A stretch of DNA of 64,000 nt, from assembly GCA_037176885.1 (NCBI GenBank), contig JAWWNJ010000009.1:2666001-2730000 (forward strand). Direction: 5' to 3'. A model generated the notes under the pieces. It had not been told where the DNA came from. It saw only the letters and a program-made list of their open reading frames with translations, and did not search any database. The stretch comes from Favolaschia claudopus. Its lineage: Eukaryota; Basidiomycota; Agaricomycetes; Agaricales; Mycenaceae. Position 1 is the stretch's first letter. Every line of letters begins with the position of its first letter. The position numbers were made by a program, and so were the translations under genes. Positions 1 to 13,199 of this stretch are shown here, one piece after another.

Positions 1-1600
1 AACTGACATTGTTATCATCCGCCGCGAGGACGTCGATCTCTCTCACCATGTGGATTACGTTGTCCAACGCAAAAAAGTTCGTGCCGCATTGCAATATAAA
101 ATAGCCCACGATCCCGATTACGCGGACCTGGGCGCACCTGACGATGATGCACTCAATCAATTGCCGCAGAATGGGACAGTGGTTGACCGCTTACCTGTGT
201 GTCGTGAGGGCCGTCAAGCCGATGGTGCTCCGCAAGCTGCTGGCCCTAAAGAAGCTGCCAATAATACTGTTGGAGAGAATGATACCCGTGCCCAGTTTGT
301 CGCGGCGTTCTCAATCTAGGCAGCAATAATCGTGAAGAAGTGGTGGAAGTTCGTGATCAGGCTACACGAATCAGTAGGGGCCCGCGCTATCAGCAAACAA
401 TACTGAGTTGAATACTATACCAGCTCATGAACAGTGCACTTACCATATGAATAGATTGCAGCACCAACAGTCGGAACAGAGGCTATTGGAGAGCGAACCC
501 CTGGGTATATGACCCGCGCATTCCCAACGTTATTCCCCGATGATGCGGGAGATTTCTACGCAAACAGGCAGCGGAAAATTGAGCTGGCAGATTATTTCAC
601 CCACCTGATGCGCTACGAAGGGGCCGTTTTGCCCCGAACCGGCGTTTCCCCTGGTTTGCGTTCAATGCTCTTCAGCGGCAGCGCACCCACAATCAGGCAA
701 AAATGTTCAACAAACTCAATCACGACGCCGGCCGATTGACTGCTGCTGAACTTGCCACTCTGCTAGAAGAAGGAGATCAGAGCGTTGCTAGAAAAATGAT
801 TCGCTACGGAGCCAAACTTCGAGGAACTCGAGTTTACTGGCATGCACGCCTTAACGAGTTGACAGATATGACCCAAGTCAAAGGCGCACGCCATATATTT
901 TTCACTCTCAGTGCGGCGGATCTCCAATGGGCCGACCTTCATCGCTTCATGCCCTCGGAGATTCGGGTGGCCAAAGGGGACGATGCAGCAGCACGTCGCC
1001 AACCGCGGGTAGCCCTCGAACGGAATCCTCATATTGCGGCGTCCTACCTTGACAAACGTGTGCGGCTCTTCATGAAGCATATCATGAGCGCAGTTTTCGA
1101 CATCCAGGACTTTTGGTACCGCTACGAGTGGCAGGAGAGAGGAAGCGGACATGTACATGGGTTTCTATGGCTCAAGAACGCACCAAATGCCGAAGAAATC
1201 GACTGCAATCTCTCAAGAGACCCCCCGAAAACATCCCTCCTGATCAAGTCCAGAAAATGGGAATATTTCGAGAACTCTGGGAGAAGATAGTCACTGCAAT
1301 GAACCCTTTCCTGAAAGAAGATCCGAACGCACCCATGATCGCCCGAAATCCATGCAGCTTTCCGGGACGGGACATGAAGAATACGATGCAGGAGTTGGCT
1401 GATCTTTTGAATTGGGTCCAACGTCACTCACAGTGTGTCGCTGGTTATTGTCAGGTCAAGCGCAAGGTTCCCGGACACGACGGACCACAAGTATTCTGTC
1501 GGTTTGATTATCCGCTTCCATGTCACCCAGGAACGGCTTCAATCGGTCATGACAGCAAAGGGCGCGTCCGGTTTGAGCGCTGAAGAAATGACCCGTGGAT
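1..1600 (+). pseudogene. Helitron Rep (HUH nuclease) domain, broken
   Basis: This is the N-terminal and Rep part of a Helitron Rep-helicase, the rolling-circle transposase of Helitrons. Translation is already open at base 1, so the gene begins outside the window. A Helitron-like N-terminal block (about 50-320, then 509-700 with AFPTLFPD and DYFTHLMRYEGA) is followed by the Rep block at 703-1290. The Rep block holds the HUH-type pair H-V-H (1150-1158, in GSGHVHGFLWL). A further conserved stretch continues to about 1580 in another frame. The coding sequence passes through all three frames and contains stops, and I could not place the catalytic tyrosine motif. The family call rests on recalled Helitron conservation; the breaks are directly visible. 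It is very unlikely to be active. Confidence 0.82.
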
Positions 1601-1974
1601 GAATAACTATAATCCGGCAATGATTTTGGGCTGGCGAGCGAACATTGACATAAAACCCGTTCTCAGTAAAGACGCTGCTTTAAAGTGAGGAATTTTAAAT
1701 CCAATCAAAACAGTCGCTCACATTCTCGCAGTTATATAGCAAAATACGCCACAAAGGCTGAATAACAGGGTCCAGGGTTCCCTGAAATGCTACAGGAGGT
1801 AGCTAAAGGGATGAACGGAAATGGGACTGCTCAATCGGCTTGTCAGAAGCGGTTAAACAACATGTTGGGGGAGCGAACGTATTCTGCTCATGAAACTGCC
1901 CACCCTCTTATTGGGATACCCCTCGTTCGGACTTCGGTAGCATTCCAGACCCTGTTTATTACTGAAGATATGTA

Positions 1975-3620
1975 GTGGAATGCGGCAACTTGAGGAAGAA
2001 GATGAAGCACTGGGGGCAGACGATGGAAACGATCAGTCAAGACGCACCGTTACAAGTGATTCTTGGCTTCAGAGGTACCTTTATTAAACCAGCAAACTTG
2101 CGATGTATAAAAAGTTTTTCTAGGTACATGAACCGCCCGGAGAGAATGCAAGCATTATCTCTCCAAGAGGTATTTCAAACATATTCCTGGCGAAACAATG
2201 AGTGGCGCAAACGGAGGAAAGCGAATGTCATACTTCGTGTCTTCCCCCGATATTCTCCCAGTCCGGAGGCCGACGTCTACCCTCTGTACTGCCGCACCAA
2301 GATCTTGCTGCATCACCCCTTCCGCACCCTGTCAGCCCTACAAGATGTTGACGGCGAAGACAGATCATGGCCAGAACTGTTAGCAGAATGTCGTGTTGCA
2401 GAGCATTGTCACTCGAAATACACGCTACGGTCATGGGAGGATGAGAACAGAGAGCCGCAAGAGGAGGAGGATAACGACGACGATGTGAATCCCGACCTCG
2501 AAGACATGACAGAAGAAGACTGGCAAATGTTCGCACGCGATCATCCGAATGCGGCCATCCCCGTTTTTGATGCAAGCGACTTGGGTACACGTCCTCTCGA
2601 TGCCGCTTGGGACCCACAAGCTACACGAAATCGTTAAAACGATGTCTCACAAATGCCCGACTATTTCGATATCCAACGCCGTGAAAGTGGCCCCATTTTT
2701 CCTCCCACTCGGCAAACCGTCAATCTCGACTCGCTTGCTCCCGAACAGCGCGTTGTGTTAGAGCGTTACATCGACGAATACACAAAGATTCTTAGAGGAG
2801 AGCCGCGGTCTCAAGTCCTCTTCAACATCGACGGAACAGCGGGCTGTGGTAAAACCTAACTAATTGACCCTATTTGTCAAGAATTGCGCCGAATGGCTGC
2901 AGAACATGACCAGCCTGATCCAATCCTAGTTCTGGCTCCCTCTGGGGTTGCCGCTTTCAACATCGGTGGTTGAACTTTTCATTCAGCTCTCAGCCTGCCT
3001 ATTCAGACAGCATTTGTACCGCTCAACGGAACACGACTGGCTACTTTGCAGCAACAATGGCGCGGTGTTCTGTCCATCATCATAGACGAGAAATCTATGC
3101 TCGGGTTGAGAATTCTTGCGCAAATGGAGTCTCGCTTGCGGCAAATATGGCCCCAACACGCAGACAAACGATTTGGCGGTATGAACATCTCACTCGTCCG
3201 CGATTTCGCCCAATTGCCCCCTGTCGGCAACCGGCCCTTGTACGCTCCACCATCAACAGACATCACCGATAATGGCGCATTGAGCCGTAATGGAAGTTGT
3301 CTATACCAGGCATTTAGTGAAAGCTATCTGCTTCGGGTAGTTCACCGTCAGACGGGTGACTCTCCAGCACAACAGGCTTTCCACAGTCTGCTTCAGCACG
3401 CGTCACAAGGAAGTCTCAGTGTCGAGGAATGGAAGACACTGCAAACAAGGTGCGCTAATGCGCTACCTCTCGCAGAGAAGAATTCTTTCGACAATGCTAT
3501 CTGTCAATATACAACAAGGGAGGAAGTACATGCTGTCAACCTCCAAGAGATCCAGAGCATTAATGAGCCCTGTGCACGGATATCAGCCAAGCACGATGGC
3601 AGGGCTTCAGTCAGGAAAGT
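1975..3620 (+). pseudogene. Helitron PIF1-type helicase domain, two in-frame stops
   Basis: C-terminal helicase half of the same Helitron relic. An acidic spacer (about 2450-2560, Glu/Asp-rich) precedes the SF1 helicase. Walker A is DGTAGCGKT at 2830-2856 and Walker B is IIIDEKSM around 3073-3100; both are PIF1/Helitron-like. The frame shared by 2653-2859 and 3046-3687 is interrupted by TAA directly after the Walker A threonine (2857-2859) and by a TGA near 2971. Otherwise it stays in register, so these are substitutions and not indels. Helicase similarity runs out near 3620 (after an ISAKHDG block), where unrelated minus-strand sequence begins. That looks like a truncation junction. Confidence 0.85.
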
Positions 3621-3689
3621 CGTAGAGTTCGGTCTCCACACCCTGCTCAGCATCCTCCTAGGCAAGCATAGCGGTAGGAAACGATGAGG

Positions 3690-4540
3690 TGAGTTCCTCC
3701 GCCGCTTTGTCGACATTATCGAGCCATTCGTTGACCTTAATGTCAATCCAGTCCACAAACTCCGTACCATGTGAGGGACGGTCACGCTCCTGGCATGGAG
3801 TGGTCCTACAAACATTCTCGCGTTTGGAGTCAGCGGTGGATTGTCAAAAGTTGTGAGAGGACTCAGCATCGCTGTCTTCCTCATCTGAACAGTCGCTGAC
3901 ACTCTGAAGATCTGGCATCTCTTCTTCATCATCAATCTCGGAGTGCAAGAAGTCACCAGCATCGTACTGCGAGCTGCTATCAGAGCCATCAGAAGAGTTG
4001 GATACAGATTGGAGGTTTGGAATCAAGTCGCCGTCGGAATCGTAGTCAGTTTAGGCGTTAACAGTGGCAGGTATGTTCCAAAACTCATCTGTCATCCCCA
4101 TGCGCGTCGTCGTCGTCGGATTCGTAATCCGAAAGCGGGGATTTCCAACTTCTCCAGATGCGGGCGGATGATGTCTTCCGCCTGCGCTATCCAAACGCCG
4201 TCATCGACCTTCGAATCCTTCGAGGCTTTGGCGGCCAACTCCGCCGCTATCGTTGTCGCTTGAACACGCAAGAATAACGCGTCGGGAATGGTGCTGGCGA
4301 TCGCTTGCTTGATAATGGCCCGCCCGCCTTCGAAATCTTCAACTCCTTCTGGTATGCGTCGAGAACAGCAGCGTTGGTGGAAGTTGGCAGGATCGAGGTG
4401 AGTGGCAAGACCAGCAACATCGGCGGCGAATTTGAAGCGATTCTTGTAGATGCTCCAGTTCGTGCCGTCGGCGTCTCACTTGGGAATGCGAACGAAGAAA
4501 TCGGTGGGTTTGGAGTTGATTGTTGACTTGACAAAAATTG
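3690..4540 (-). pseudogene. Retroelement gag-like relic with acidic Ser/Asp tail
   Basis: Read on the minus strand from about 4534, the sequence encodes a DADGTNWSIYKNRF motif, then DAYQKEL/AIIKQAIASTIPDA. Then comes a helical segment ending near 4125. This pattern (D-G-T-N-W, a helical core, then an AIIKQAIAS-type block) is what I know from copia-type gag polyproteins of Agaricomycetes. It has a stop before DADGTNW, frame changes, and an acidic Ser/Asp-rich segment (3844-4026) containing two copies of LQSVS. No protease, integrase or RT follows, so it is a fragment. The family call is inference from memory of the family; the lesions are visible. Confidence 0.5.
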
Positions 4541-5010
4541 GTTAGTGGGATGGAAAGATTGAGTTGGTCAAGGTGCGTAGCGTTGAGTTCTTGCTCAATT
4601 TAGTTCTGGGCGGTGTCCATAACCTGATAAACTTTGAACGTATGGTGTGAATGAGCAGAAGAACTGGGTGCATTCCCTGAATGCTACGGTTTAAATACAA
4701 AGGGTTTGTTTACACACAACTATTAATGCACAAGCTATAGGAGAATTCAGGGGTGAACCTAGGGAGAAGAAACAACAAAATCCTCGGTACAGTATAGGTA
4801 GGGGATTGTATAAGACTTGGAAAGGGTGAGTAAGCGCGGACATGTGCGCTGCGATTTGTCCGTCCAACAGGTAGCCCTGAAGTTTCGTTTCAAGAACTTT
4901 CGCAGCCATAAGGGACTTTCGGTGTACCTTTTAATTCTTGGTGAGCTGGTTGATGCACGACGAGATCGCAGTATCCCTCACCTCGATTGTAACCAACCCA
5001 TTCAAGAAAG
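4541..5010. other. Intergenic, nothing recognised
   Basis: About 470 bp with only short overlapping reading frames on both strands and no motif, repeat or RNA gene that I can support. Confidence 0.5.
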
Positions 5011-5137
5011 ATGAGGAAGTTTTGTTGCCTTGTCAAGCACTCCGATTCTCCAAATCCCTTGCACCCATATCTTGTTTTCCTTGGCCTTCTTCTCTTTTCA
5101 ACCGCTCGATACCGCCACCCTGAATTTCAAGCCCGGG

Positions 5138-5596
5138 ATGCAGGAAAGAAACGGAGCACACGATCCTTATGCGGACGAATTTCTTCCAAAATTGCAAGGA
5201 CAGAAGTGCCGATTTTGGGCAGTTTCCGATCGGACGTTCATTGGCATACGCCCCTTACCTGCTACGGTCGAATTGAAGGTGAGCCAGCTCCGGAACGTTC
5301 TCCAATCATTCTCTCAAACCCCCTCAATCACCATCTCTAAAGAATGTCCAGTGGCATCCGGCACTTTTGATTGTGTCCAGTACTCTCTGGAGAGCTCATC
5401 CCAACGGACTGTTAGCTCTCCTTTGCTGGAGGCATTCGAAAGAACCAGTGTCTCTATTGGTCTTAGGTTATTTGATCATTTCCACTCTGAAGCCTACAGG
5501 GAAGAATCATTACATCTATATTACAGCTTCAAAAGCTTAATTGGTGCTGTTGAGGCTGATATAAGTAGAACGTGGGATGGAGTGCGGGAACGTTGA
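5138..5596 (+). CDS. Hypothetical protein, weak candidate
   Basis: An open frame of about 153 codons from ATG 5138 (MQERNGAHDPYADEFLPK) to TGA near 5594. The frame is open further upstream to 5030. Codon content looks ordinary but no domain is recognised. A possible intron donor (GTGAGCCAG near 5279) sits inside, so the exon structure is uncertain. No neighbour shares its orientation closely, and it could be chance. Confidence 0.3.
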   Translation: MQERNGAHDPYADEFLPKLQGQKCRFWAVSDRTFIGIRPLPATVELKVSQLRNVLQSFSQTPSITISKECPVASGTFDCVQYSLESSSQRTVSSPLLEAFERTSVSIGLRLFDHFHSEAYREESLHLYYSFKSLIGAVEADISRTWDGVRER

Positions 5597-5599
5597 ATA

Positions 5600-6117
5600 T
5601 TACGGAAAGTAGCAGTATATAGCAGGAAGGTTTGGTGACCATCCCAGGAATTAGGCGTAATGTGCGGTAATATGGTAAAAATAAGAAAGTTAACAGTTTG
5701 AAGCTTCCAATCGTTCAGGTTGGGCAAATGATCCCTAGCTGAGGTTGATCGCCACATCGACATGCGTGTCTCATTGTGAGTCAAGGAAGGAAGGAAGGAT
5801 TACCGGCGAGGTCCCAAAGCGAACAGCCGGGGCCCGTACTACATACAGGCGTCACTTGTATGCTACGGATACCTTGCAAGTGTTCCTGACATTGTACCAC
5901 CCTGTTGTCTACGATGCACACCTACCTTGTCCTTGGCAGGATCACGTCTCTCAACTTGCATACAGCTTTTCCAATCTGCGGTTCTACTTGTCTTTGGGTT
6001 GATGTGGAAACCAAGCTACCTCGTCCAATATTCACAAAATCACAGGAGAATATGTCCAACAATTTTTTATAAACTTGTCACCAACTTTCGGTACATATGA
6101 GGATGGACGTCATAATG
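5600..6117. other. Intergenic, nothing recognised
   Basis: No supported gene. There is a short GGAAGGAAGGAAGGA microsatellite at about 5784-5798. The interval ends at the TA dinucleotide (6118-6119) flanking the foldback element. Confidence 0.5.
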
Positions 6118-6119
6118 TA

Positions 6120-6891
6120 CAGTATTATGGCGGTCAGTTTGTAGTTTTAATCAAATTCGTATAAAGTGTGATTTTGGGGTAGAAAATGTCGAAAATGAAG
6201 ACATACACAAGATAACTTACCTTGACATCTTTTCACCGCAGTGTGTAGAGTTCTTGACGGCGAAGTGTAAAAACTTTTTGTGTTTGAGTGTAAAAAGTTT
6301 GTGTCGGTCCGAGCTCCGATGGCTGTACACTTTGATGATGAATTGATCTCTAACTCGGCATGTGGACTTCAACAGAGCTTTGTTCAACTCGGTTTACTGG
6401 TGCCTTTGAGATTGGCCTGTCAGCTCATGAAGGGAGTATACACTGCCGCTTAGGCTGCATTTTGAGCTGGAGGAGGGGACAGCAACAATCCAAGGTGTTG
6501 ATTTAGGTCCCCTCCTCCAGTGCATTGTCACAATCTTAGGTTGAGTGCCACCCCTTGAGCTAAAAGAAGCAAGTTCAAAGCTTCTTTATATGGCTCTGTG
6601 TACTGGCCTTACCTGAGCAAGAAATACTACCTAGCCCCCAACTGAATGCAGCAGGTTGAATATTTCAATATCTCGGCCATCACCTCGCATCAAATACGCA
6701 GCCACCGGACTTCGGACCGACACAAACTTTTTACACTCGCACACGAAAACTTTCTACTCTACGCGAGTGAAAGTTTTTACACTTGTAAACAAAAGTTGAG
6801 TTTTGAAGATTTTTGCATTTTTTTTGTACTTTAGCTCAGAATGTACTTTTTATACAGATTTGATTAAAACGACAGATTGACCGCCATACAG
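6120..6891. mobile_element. Foldback MITE with ~200-bp inverted arms, TA target duplication
   Basis: The left arm (from 6120) and the reverse complement of the right arm (ending 6891) match over much of their length. Shared blocks include TATGGCGGTCA, GTTTTAATCAAAT, and GAGTGTAAAAAGTTTGTG followed by TCGGTCCGA. Both outer ends are flanked by TA (6118-6119 and 6892-6893), which fits a Tc1/mariner-type TA target duplication. The tips read CAGTAT (left) and CTGTAT (right, reverse complement). There is no transposase frame inside. The centre holds a perfect 14-bp hairpin stem: CTGGAGGAGGGGAC near 6467-6480 pairs with GTCCCCTCCTCCAG near 6507-6520. Because of the length of the arms it should fold into one large stem-loop. 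Confidence 0.82.
6460..6525. repeat. Central hairpin of the foldback MITE
   Basis: Perfect 14-bp inverted repeat with a loop of about 26 nt, lying between the two long arms of the element. Its function is unknown; it may simply be the element's original palindromic core. Confidence 0.75.
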
Positions 6892-6893
6892 TA

Positions 6894-7980
6894 TCACCCA
6901 GTATAGTTAGGAGAGTTTGGACATCTTGTATTTCGGCAAACCGCCCCAAACCGAAATAAAAGCTGACTCTGGCCCAATAACTTGAGGGACGGATCGATCT
7001 GATCATCCATGCCATCAAGACCTCCCCACTTGATATGAGCAAACCCATTCAAACCATGAGCAGTTCTCCATCTCCCGGGGCATGATGTGCCACAAGGTCT
7101 ATTCCATCCAGAAGTAGATCTATCCAGAGTTGATACTCCTGGAAATCGACCACTTGTACGAAAAAAGGAAGAAAAGTGATTGTCAGCATACTGCATATGC
7201 ATTTGACGACGCCAGCCTTGAATGTGCTGTTGAAGGGCCACGTTTTTCAGCACCGGTGTAATAACCTCGTAAGGCCCAATTGCAATCATTTGATCTGTAT
7301 TTGGAGCGGAAAAGAAAAGTGGCCCTAAATTGGGACGAAAAGACAAGGATAATGTAACTGATAAGCCCTGTGAAACCAAATTTAGAAATCAAGAATTTTA
7401 TGCGACAAGAGCATACTGGGATATTATGGTGCTTGAAAGTCAAGTAACGACCTGCAGATGAAGCATATGGACCGTCACTCCATCCTGCAACGTTGAGGAT
7501 GAATCCAGACTCATATATCAGAAATGTGTTCCACATTTCCAAGTGTTCATGAAATGTTATTATGTTCAGATTATTTGGGCAAGGAGGATCGGAAAGCGTG
7601 GATGCAATGGCCAAAGCTACCGACCCCACCACCCAACTCTTTGTGTCTTCTAAAGTTTGAAAAAAGCGTTCAAACAACATGTTACGAGCAGAGTTGTAGA
7701 GAGGTGGTAAGAAGTTGATAGCACGGGTAAAAAAGGGAGCTGTGTAGCGGCACACTCGATTTTTGAGGTGCGCTTTTGCGAAGCACATGCTGTTGTGATC
7801 AATGTGTGAAAAGTGCAAAATCTCTAGGAGAGACAAAAATTGGAGAACAACAAGGATGACATCGCCATTCCGCCAAAGACAATGTGGAGTGAGTTTGGTT
7901 ATCGCAGTGTAGTGCAAAGTGAGTTGGGTCTTTGGAGTAACATGGAAAAACTGGGCAGCTTTTGGGCTAGGTATGGGCAT
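6894..7980 (-). CDS. Agaricomycete orphan-family protein, one intron
   Basis: Start ATG at 7978-7980; exons 7417-7980 and 6894-7367, with a 49-nt GT-AG intron (GTATGC...TTTCACAG) in phase 0, giving about 345 aa. Exon 1 begins with an F-box-like stretch (WRNGDVILVVLQFLSLLEIL). It then carries SWVVGSVALA, NLNIITFHEHLEMWNTFL and YLTFKHHNIP. Exon 2 carries CGTSCPGRWR and KWGGLDG. I recognise these blocks as a large lineage-specific mushroom family of unknown role. The stop codon abuts the TA flank of the neighbouring MITE, so the C-terminus may have been trimmed by that insertion. A second small intron inside exon 2 (GTATGCTG...TACAAG near 7145-7190) is possible. Confidence 0.62.
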
Positions 7981-8091
7981 TTTGAGAGGTAAAGCAGACC
8001 TGCATAGGCTGCACTATATATCGTATTTGTACATGGAATGAATAATAAAAATTCATGGTTTCCAAGTCAAATTATATTCCCGATAATTTTC

Positions 8092-8788
8092 TCAGGAAAA
8101 GCTCTGCAAAATCAAGTAAGATTGATTTTGAGAAATTGGATTGTGGCCGTACTTGGCAAGAAGTTGCTCTATGAAAACAATGTCACTCACACCAACATCT
8201 GTGAGGTACTGTTCTGCTGAGTTGTCATGCCGAAAAATCAAGATATTTCCCCGCCATACTGGCACTTCCGGTGCAATTTTGTGAATCTGAGTGTTGACTG
8301 GGTGAACATTGCGCCCTGTGTCATTTTGTGGGGCAACAACAACGGAGTATGGCTGTGGCAGTTTAGGTTCAACTGGAAAGCTGTCCCGGTCAAACTTGAA
8401 GGTGCGCCCTTCTATGTCGGACCAAGCTTCTCCATTGCCTCGGGATGCATCAAACCACCTTTCCGTATCAACGTCGAAAGCAGTTCTTGGTTTAAGAACG
8501 TGGTGCAGTATGGGCACTCTGATCCATACCCAGTGGCGGATCAAAGGTCCATCCGGAATCATAATTGCTTGCAAGCTTTTGTGCGGTGCCTACTTCTGTG
8601 TCATAAAAGGAAATCGGTTTAGTGCTTACACTGACCTTCAACTCAGCATGCAATCTTTCTCGAGTAGCCGCCACAAAATGCCATCCCATAGGAACCAAAA
8701 CCGTGTTGGGAACAAGTGGAGATTGCTCCATGAAGTTTAAACTTTTTTGATTCGCCAACTTTACCGTCATTTGCCTTTTATGTGCCAT
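8092..8788 (-). CDS. Agaricomycete orphan-family protein (APQNDTGRN motif), one intron
   Basis: Start ATG 8786-8788; exons 8636-8788 (51 codons) and 8092-8589 (166 codons including stop), joined by a 46-nt intron (GTCAGTGTAAGC...GAAGTAG) in phase 0, giving about 216 aa. Exon 2 contains PYSVVVAPQNDTGRN, HKIAPEVPVWRGNILIFRH and a C-terminal helical segment. That is a recurrent mushroom family of unknown function which in my memory often lies beside F-box-like genes. Here it lies 110 bp upstream of, and in the same direction as, the orphan gene at 6894-7980. No catalytic motif is seen. Confidence 0.62.
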
Positions 8789-9432
8789 TTATGTTGCGTA
8801 ATGTGTGCCATAAAAAGGCCGAGTCATACAAAACCGCTTACGCAAAGGTGTTGCGTCACTAGAGTTTACAATTTTTAGTTTTCAACAAATTTGTAAGATC
8901 TTGAGATCTGAAGATCTTGAGATTTGAAGATCTGGTTATTGCGATCAGTGATGTTGCAGCAAAGTGGAAGCGCCCCAATCATTTAAAAGGTGACAATATG
9001 TTCTAGCAGAATAACGGGTAAACATGGATTGCTCTTCACCATTCCCTGAATGGGCGTACAAGCTCAACAACGTCGAAGACCTCTACCACTTCATACTTGG
9101 GGGAGATCACCAAGCCCTCGCGTGTTCTACCTATGGGGACGACTATCTGCGGCCGGATACTGCCAACGACAAAGACGTCGACGATTCTACCGTTTACACC
9201 ACCAGCGATGGAGTTACACCCGCCAAATTCATCATTTTTGGGGAAGTATTGCAAGGAGTGGTAATGTTCCCATTTACCTTCAAGTTTCTGGCTCTGACCG
9301 GTTTTGCAGAATTTGCAGGAACCTTTTCGCACAATTTTGATAGGTGTACGAGAGGCGCCATTGAATTTGAAGATCATGTTTGAAAATCAAATCCAAAGAG
9401 TGGGTTTGCCCGTTTTGTGCGATTTTCGATAT

Positions 9433-9977
9433 CTAGGCGTAAGCTTTAATGAATTGAATCTGTGTTGTTGTGATGTTGACTTGAATCAGGAGACCCGGGT
9501 GGTTTTCTCTTGCACTGGTGTCGACAGGCAATCCGGTGGTTTTGGCCACTTCATAGAGGTCCATACCGATCACTTGGGGGCGTTTCCGTGCTGCGTTCAT
9601 TCGGGCTATGGTATTGAAGAGGTCACCCATAAACCTGCTTGGGATCAGTCTTTTCCTGTTGTCCCAGGCGATTGGATCATAGCCGAAGTTTCTTACCATG
9701 TCCGTAATCTGGCAGAGCACACCATGGGAAAGGTAAGCTTTTGCAAGGCACTGGTAGACATTCTCAATTTCTGTCCAGTCATATGAACTCCTGGCGCACC
9801 ACCTGCGTGTGCTTCCCATGGATAAAGATCAGGAAAACACTTCAGGAGCAGGCTCTGGTCTGTATGTGCCTTGCATTGATCCAAACTTGCTTCGATCTTC
9901 AGATGCGAATTCATCCGATGCAGCGAAAGACCAAAACAATAAGCCATTGCGTAGAAATTCCTTTCCTCACGCGTCAC
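9433..9977 (-). CDS. Hypothetical protein, minus strand, weak candidate
   Basis: The minus-strand frame 9433-9819 has protein-like composition (ENVYQCLAKAYLSHGVLCQITD, then RKRPQVIGMDLYEVA). The upstream frame 9693-9977 could supply an N-terminus through an intron near 9800. No domain is recognised. Plus-strand frames overlap (9024-9383, 9304-9786, and 9809-10060 ending in RRSTRLAEKKKK), so the strand is not certain. The basic RRSTRLAEKKKK tail could instead be the end of a plus-strand gene. Confidence 0.3.
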
Positions 9978-10064
9978 CTTCCCACTTTGTGGAACCTCGC
10001 CGCAGCACTCGTTTGGCAGAGAAGAAGAAAAAGGCCAGGTCTATTTCTCCCGAAGTTTAGTTTG

Positions 10065-10570
10065 TAGAATTAGTTTCTCCCCAGAAATTTTGTACAAGTA
10101 CTGTGGCTTGCAATCCTATGTTTGAAGATACGCGCCTGATGATAAACCACTTACACACCTACACATTGAATTTGCAATGTGCTTCTATCTTTGAATGACT
10201 GCGGTGTTTTGCTTGACATTCACATATTTCATGGCCAGTTGGCTGGAAGGTCGAGATCGCCATCATGGCTGCCACAGTAGAAGATCAATGTGGTAGCGGA
10301 AAATGACCTTGGTGGCTGTGCTGTCAGGCTCAAGCCAGATTCACACACCCCATCAATTAATCACGGATGTGACTGACTTGTGACGCAACGCGTTGTGAAA
10401 GGCTACAAAATCACATGATCTACCAATCAGATACAAAGTAACTTTGTTTACAACCACACACTTCCACACACTTCCACTTGCTTTTGTTTACCTCAACAAG
10501 CCGTCACGACTAAGGGGCATAGGTTAGGAACGCGCCGGTACGTTGTATAGTCATTGCCTGTTGGAAGCAT
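10065..10570. other. Intergenic, nothing recognised
   Basis: No coding frame or RNA gene supported. There is a CACACTTCCACACACTTCCA simple repeat near 10455-10480. Confidence 0.5.
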
Positions 10571-10988
10571 TTAGGGTGAGGGCATCGTTGTTCGCACCTA
10601 GGAGCCTTCGTTGCGCGCCGAAGCGCGCTCCGTGACACTAGGCGAGACTGTTAGGTGTCACTTACCCGCTGGAAACGCGCTGCTTGAAGATACTGAAGGT
10701 CAGTAAGTTTCCACTGGACGCGGTCTACTTTTGGGGTGAGGGCATCTTTGTTCGCACCTAGGAGCCTTCGTTGCGCGCCGAAGCGCGCTCCGTGACACTA
10801 GGCGAGACTGTTAGGTGTCCCTTACCCACTGGAAACGCGCTGCTTGAAGATACTCAAGGTCAGTAAGTTTCCACTGGACACGGTCTACTTTTGGGGTGAG
10901 GGCATCTTTGTTCGCACCTAGGAGCCTTCGTTGCGCGCCGACGCGCGCTCCGTGACACTAGGCGAGACTGTTAGTTGCTGCTTACCCA
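10571..10988. repeat. 160-bp tandem repeat, 2.6 copies, with GC hairpins
   Basis: Three copies start with TTRGGGTGAGGGCATC at 10571, 10731 and 10891, an exact period of 160 bp; the third is cut after about 98 bp. The copies differ at only a few positions. Each has a 6-bp palindromic stem with a 4-nt loop, GCGCGC-CGAA-GCGCGC (CGAC loop in copy 3). It is followed by a second weaker inverted repeat (GTGACACTA ... TAGGTGTCAC). No reading frame spans the units. This is a structured minisatellite of unknown role. Confidence 0.92.
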
Positions 10989-13190
<2,202 letters not shown>

Positions 13191-13199
13191 TGCCTGTCT

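Larger units (their letters stand above)
1..3620 (+). mobile_element. Helitron relic (5' end outside window, 3' end lost)
   Basis: Rep and PIF1 helicase blocks lie in the order and orientation typical of an autonomous Helitron. No 3' CTRR-with-hairpin terminus could be recognised after the helicase break near 3620, so the element appears truncated by later insertion or deletion. Confidence 0.75.

Noticed and set aside
2228..2617. Minus-strand frame over the Helitron
   Set aside because: Complement of the acidic spacer of the Rep-helicase, giving Arg-rich text; a shadow frame.
9024..9383. Plus-strand frame starting MDCSSPFPEWAYKL
   Set aside because: No continuation into a longer gene and competing minus-strand frames of similar quality; strand not decidable, so not listed as a separate gene.
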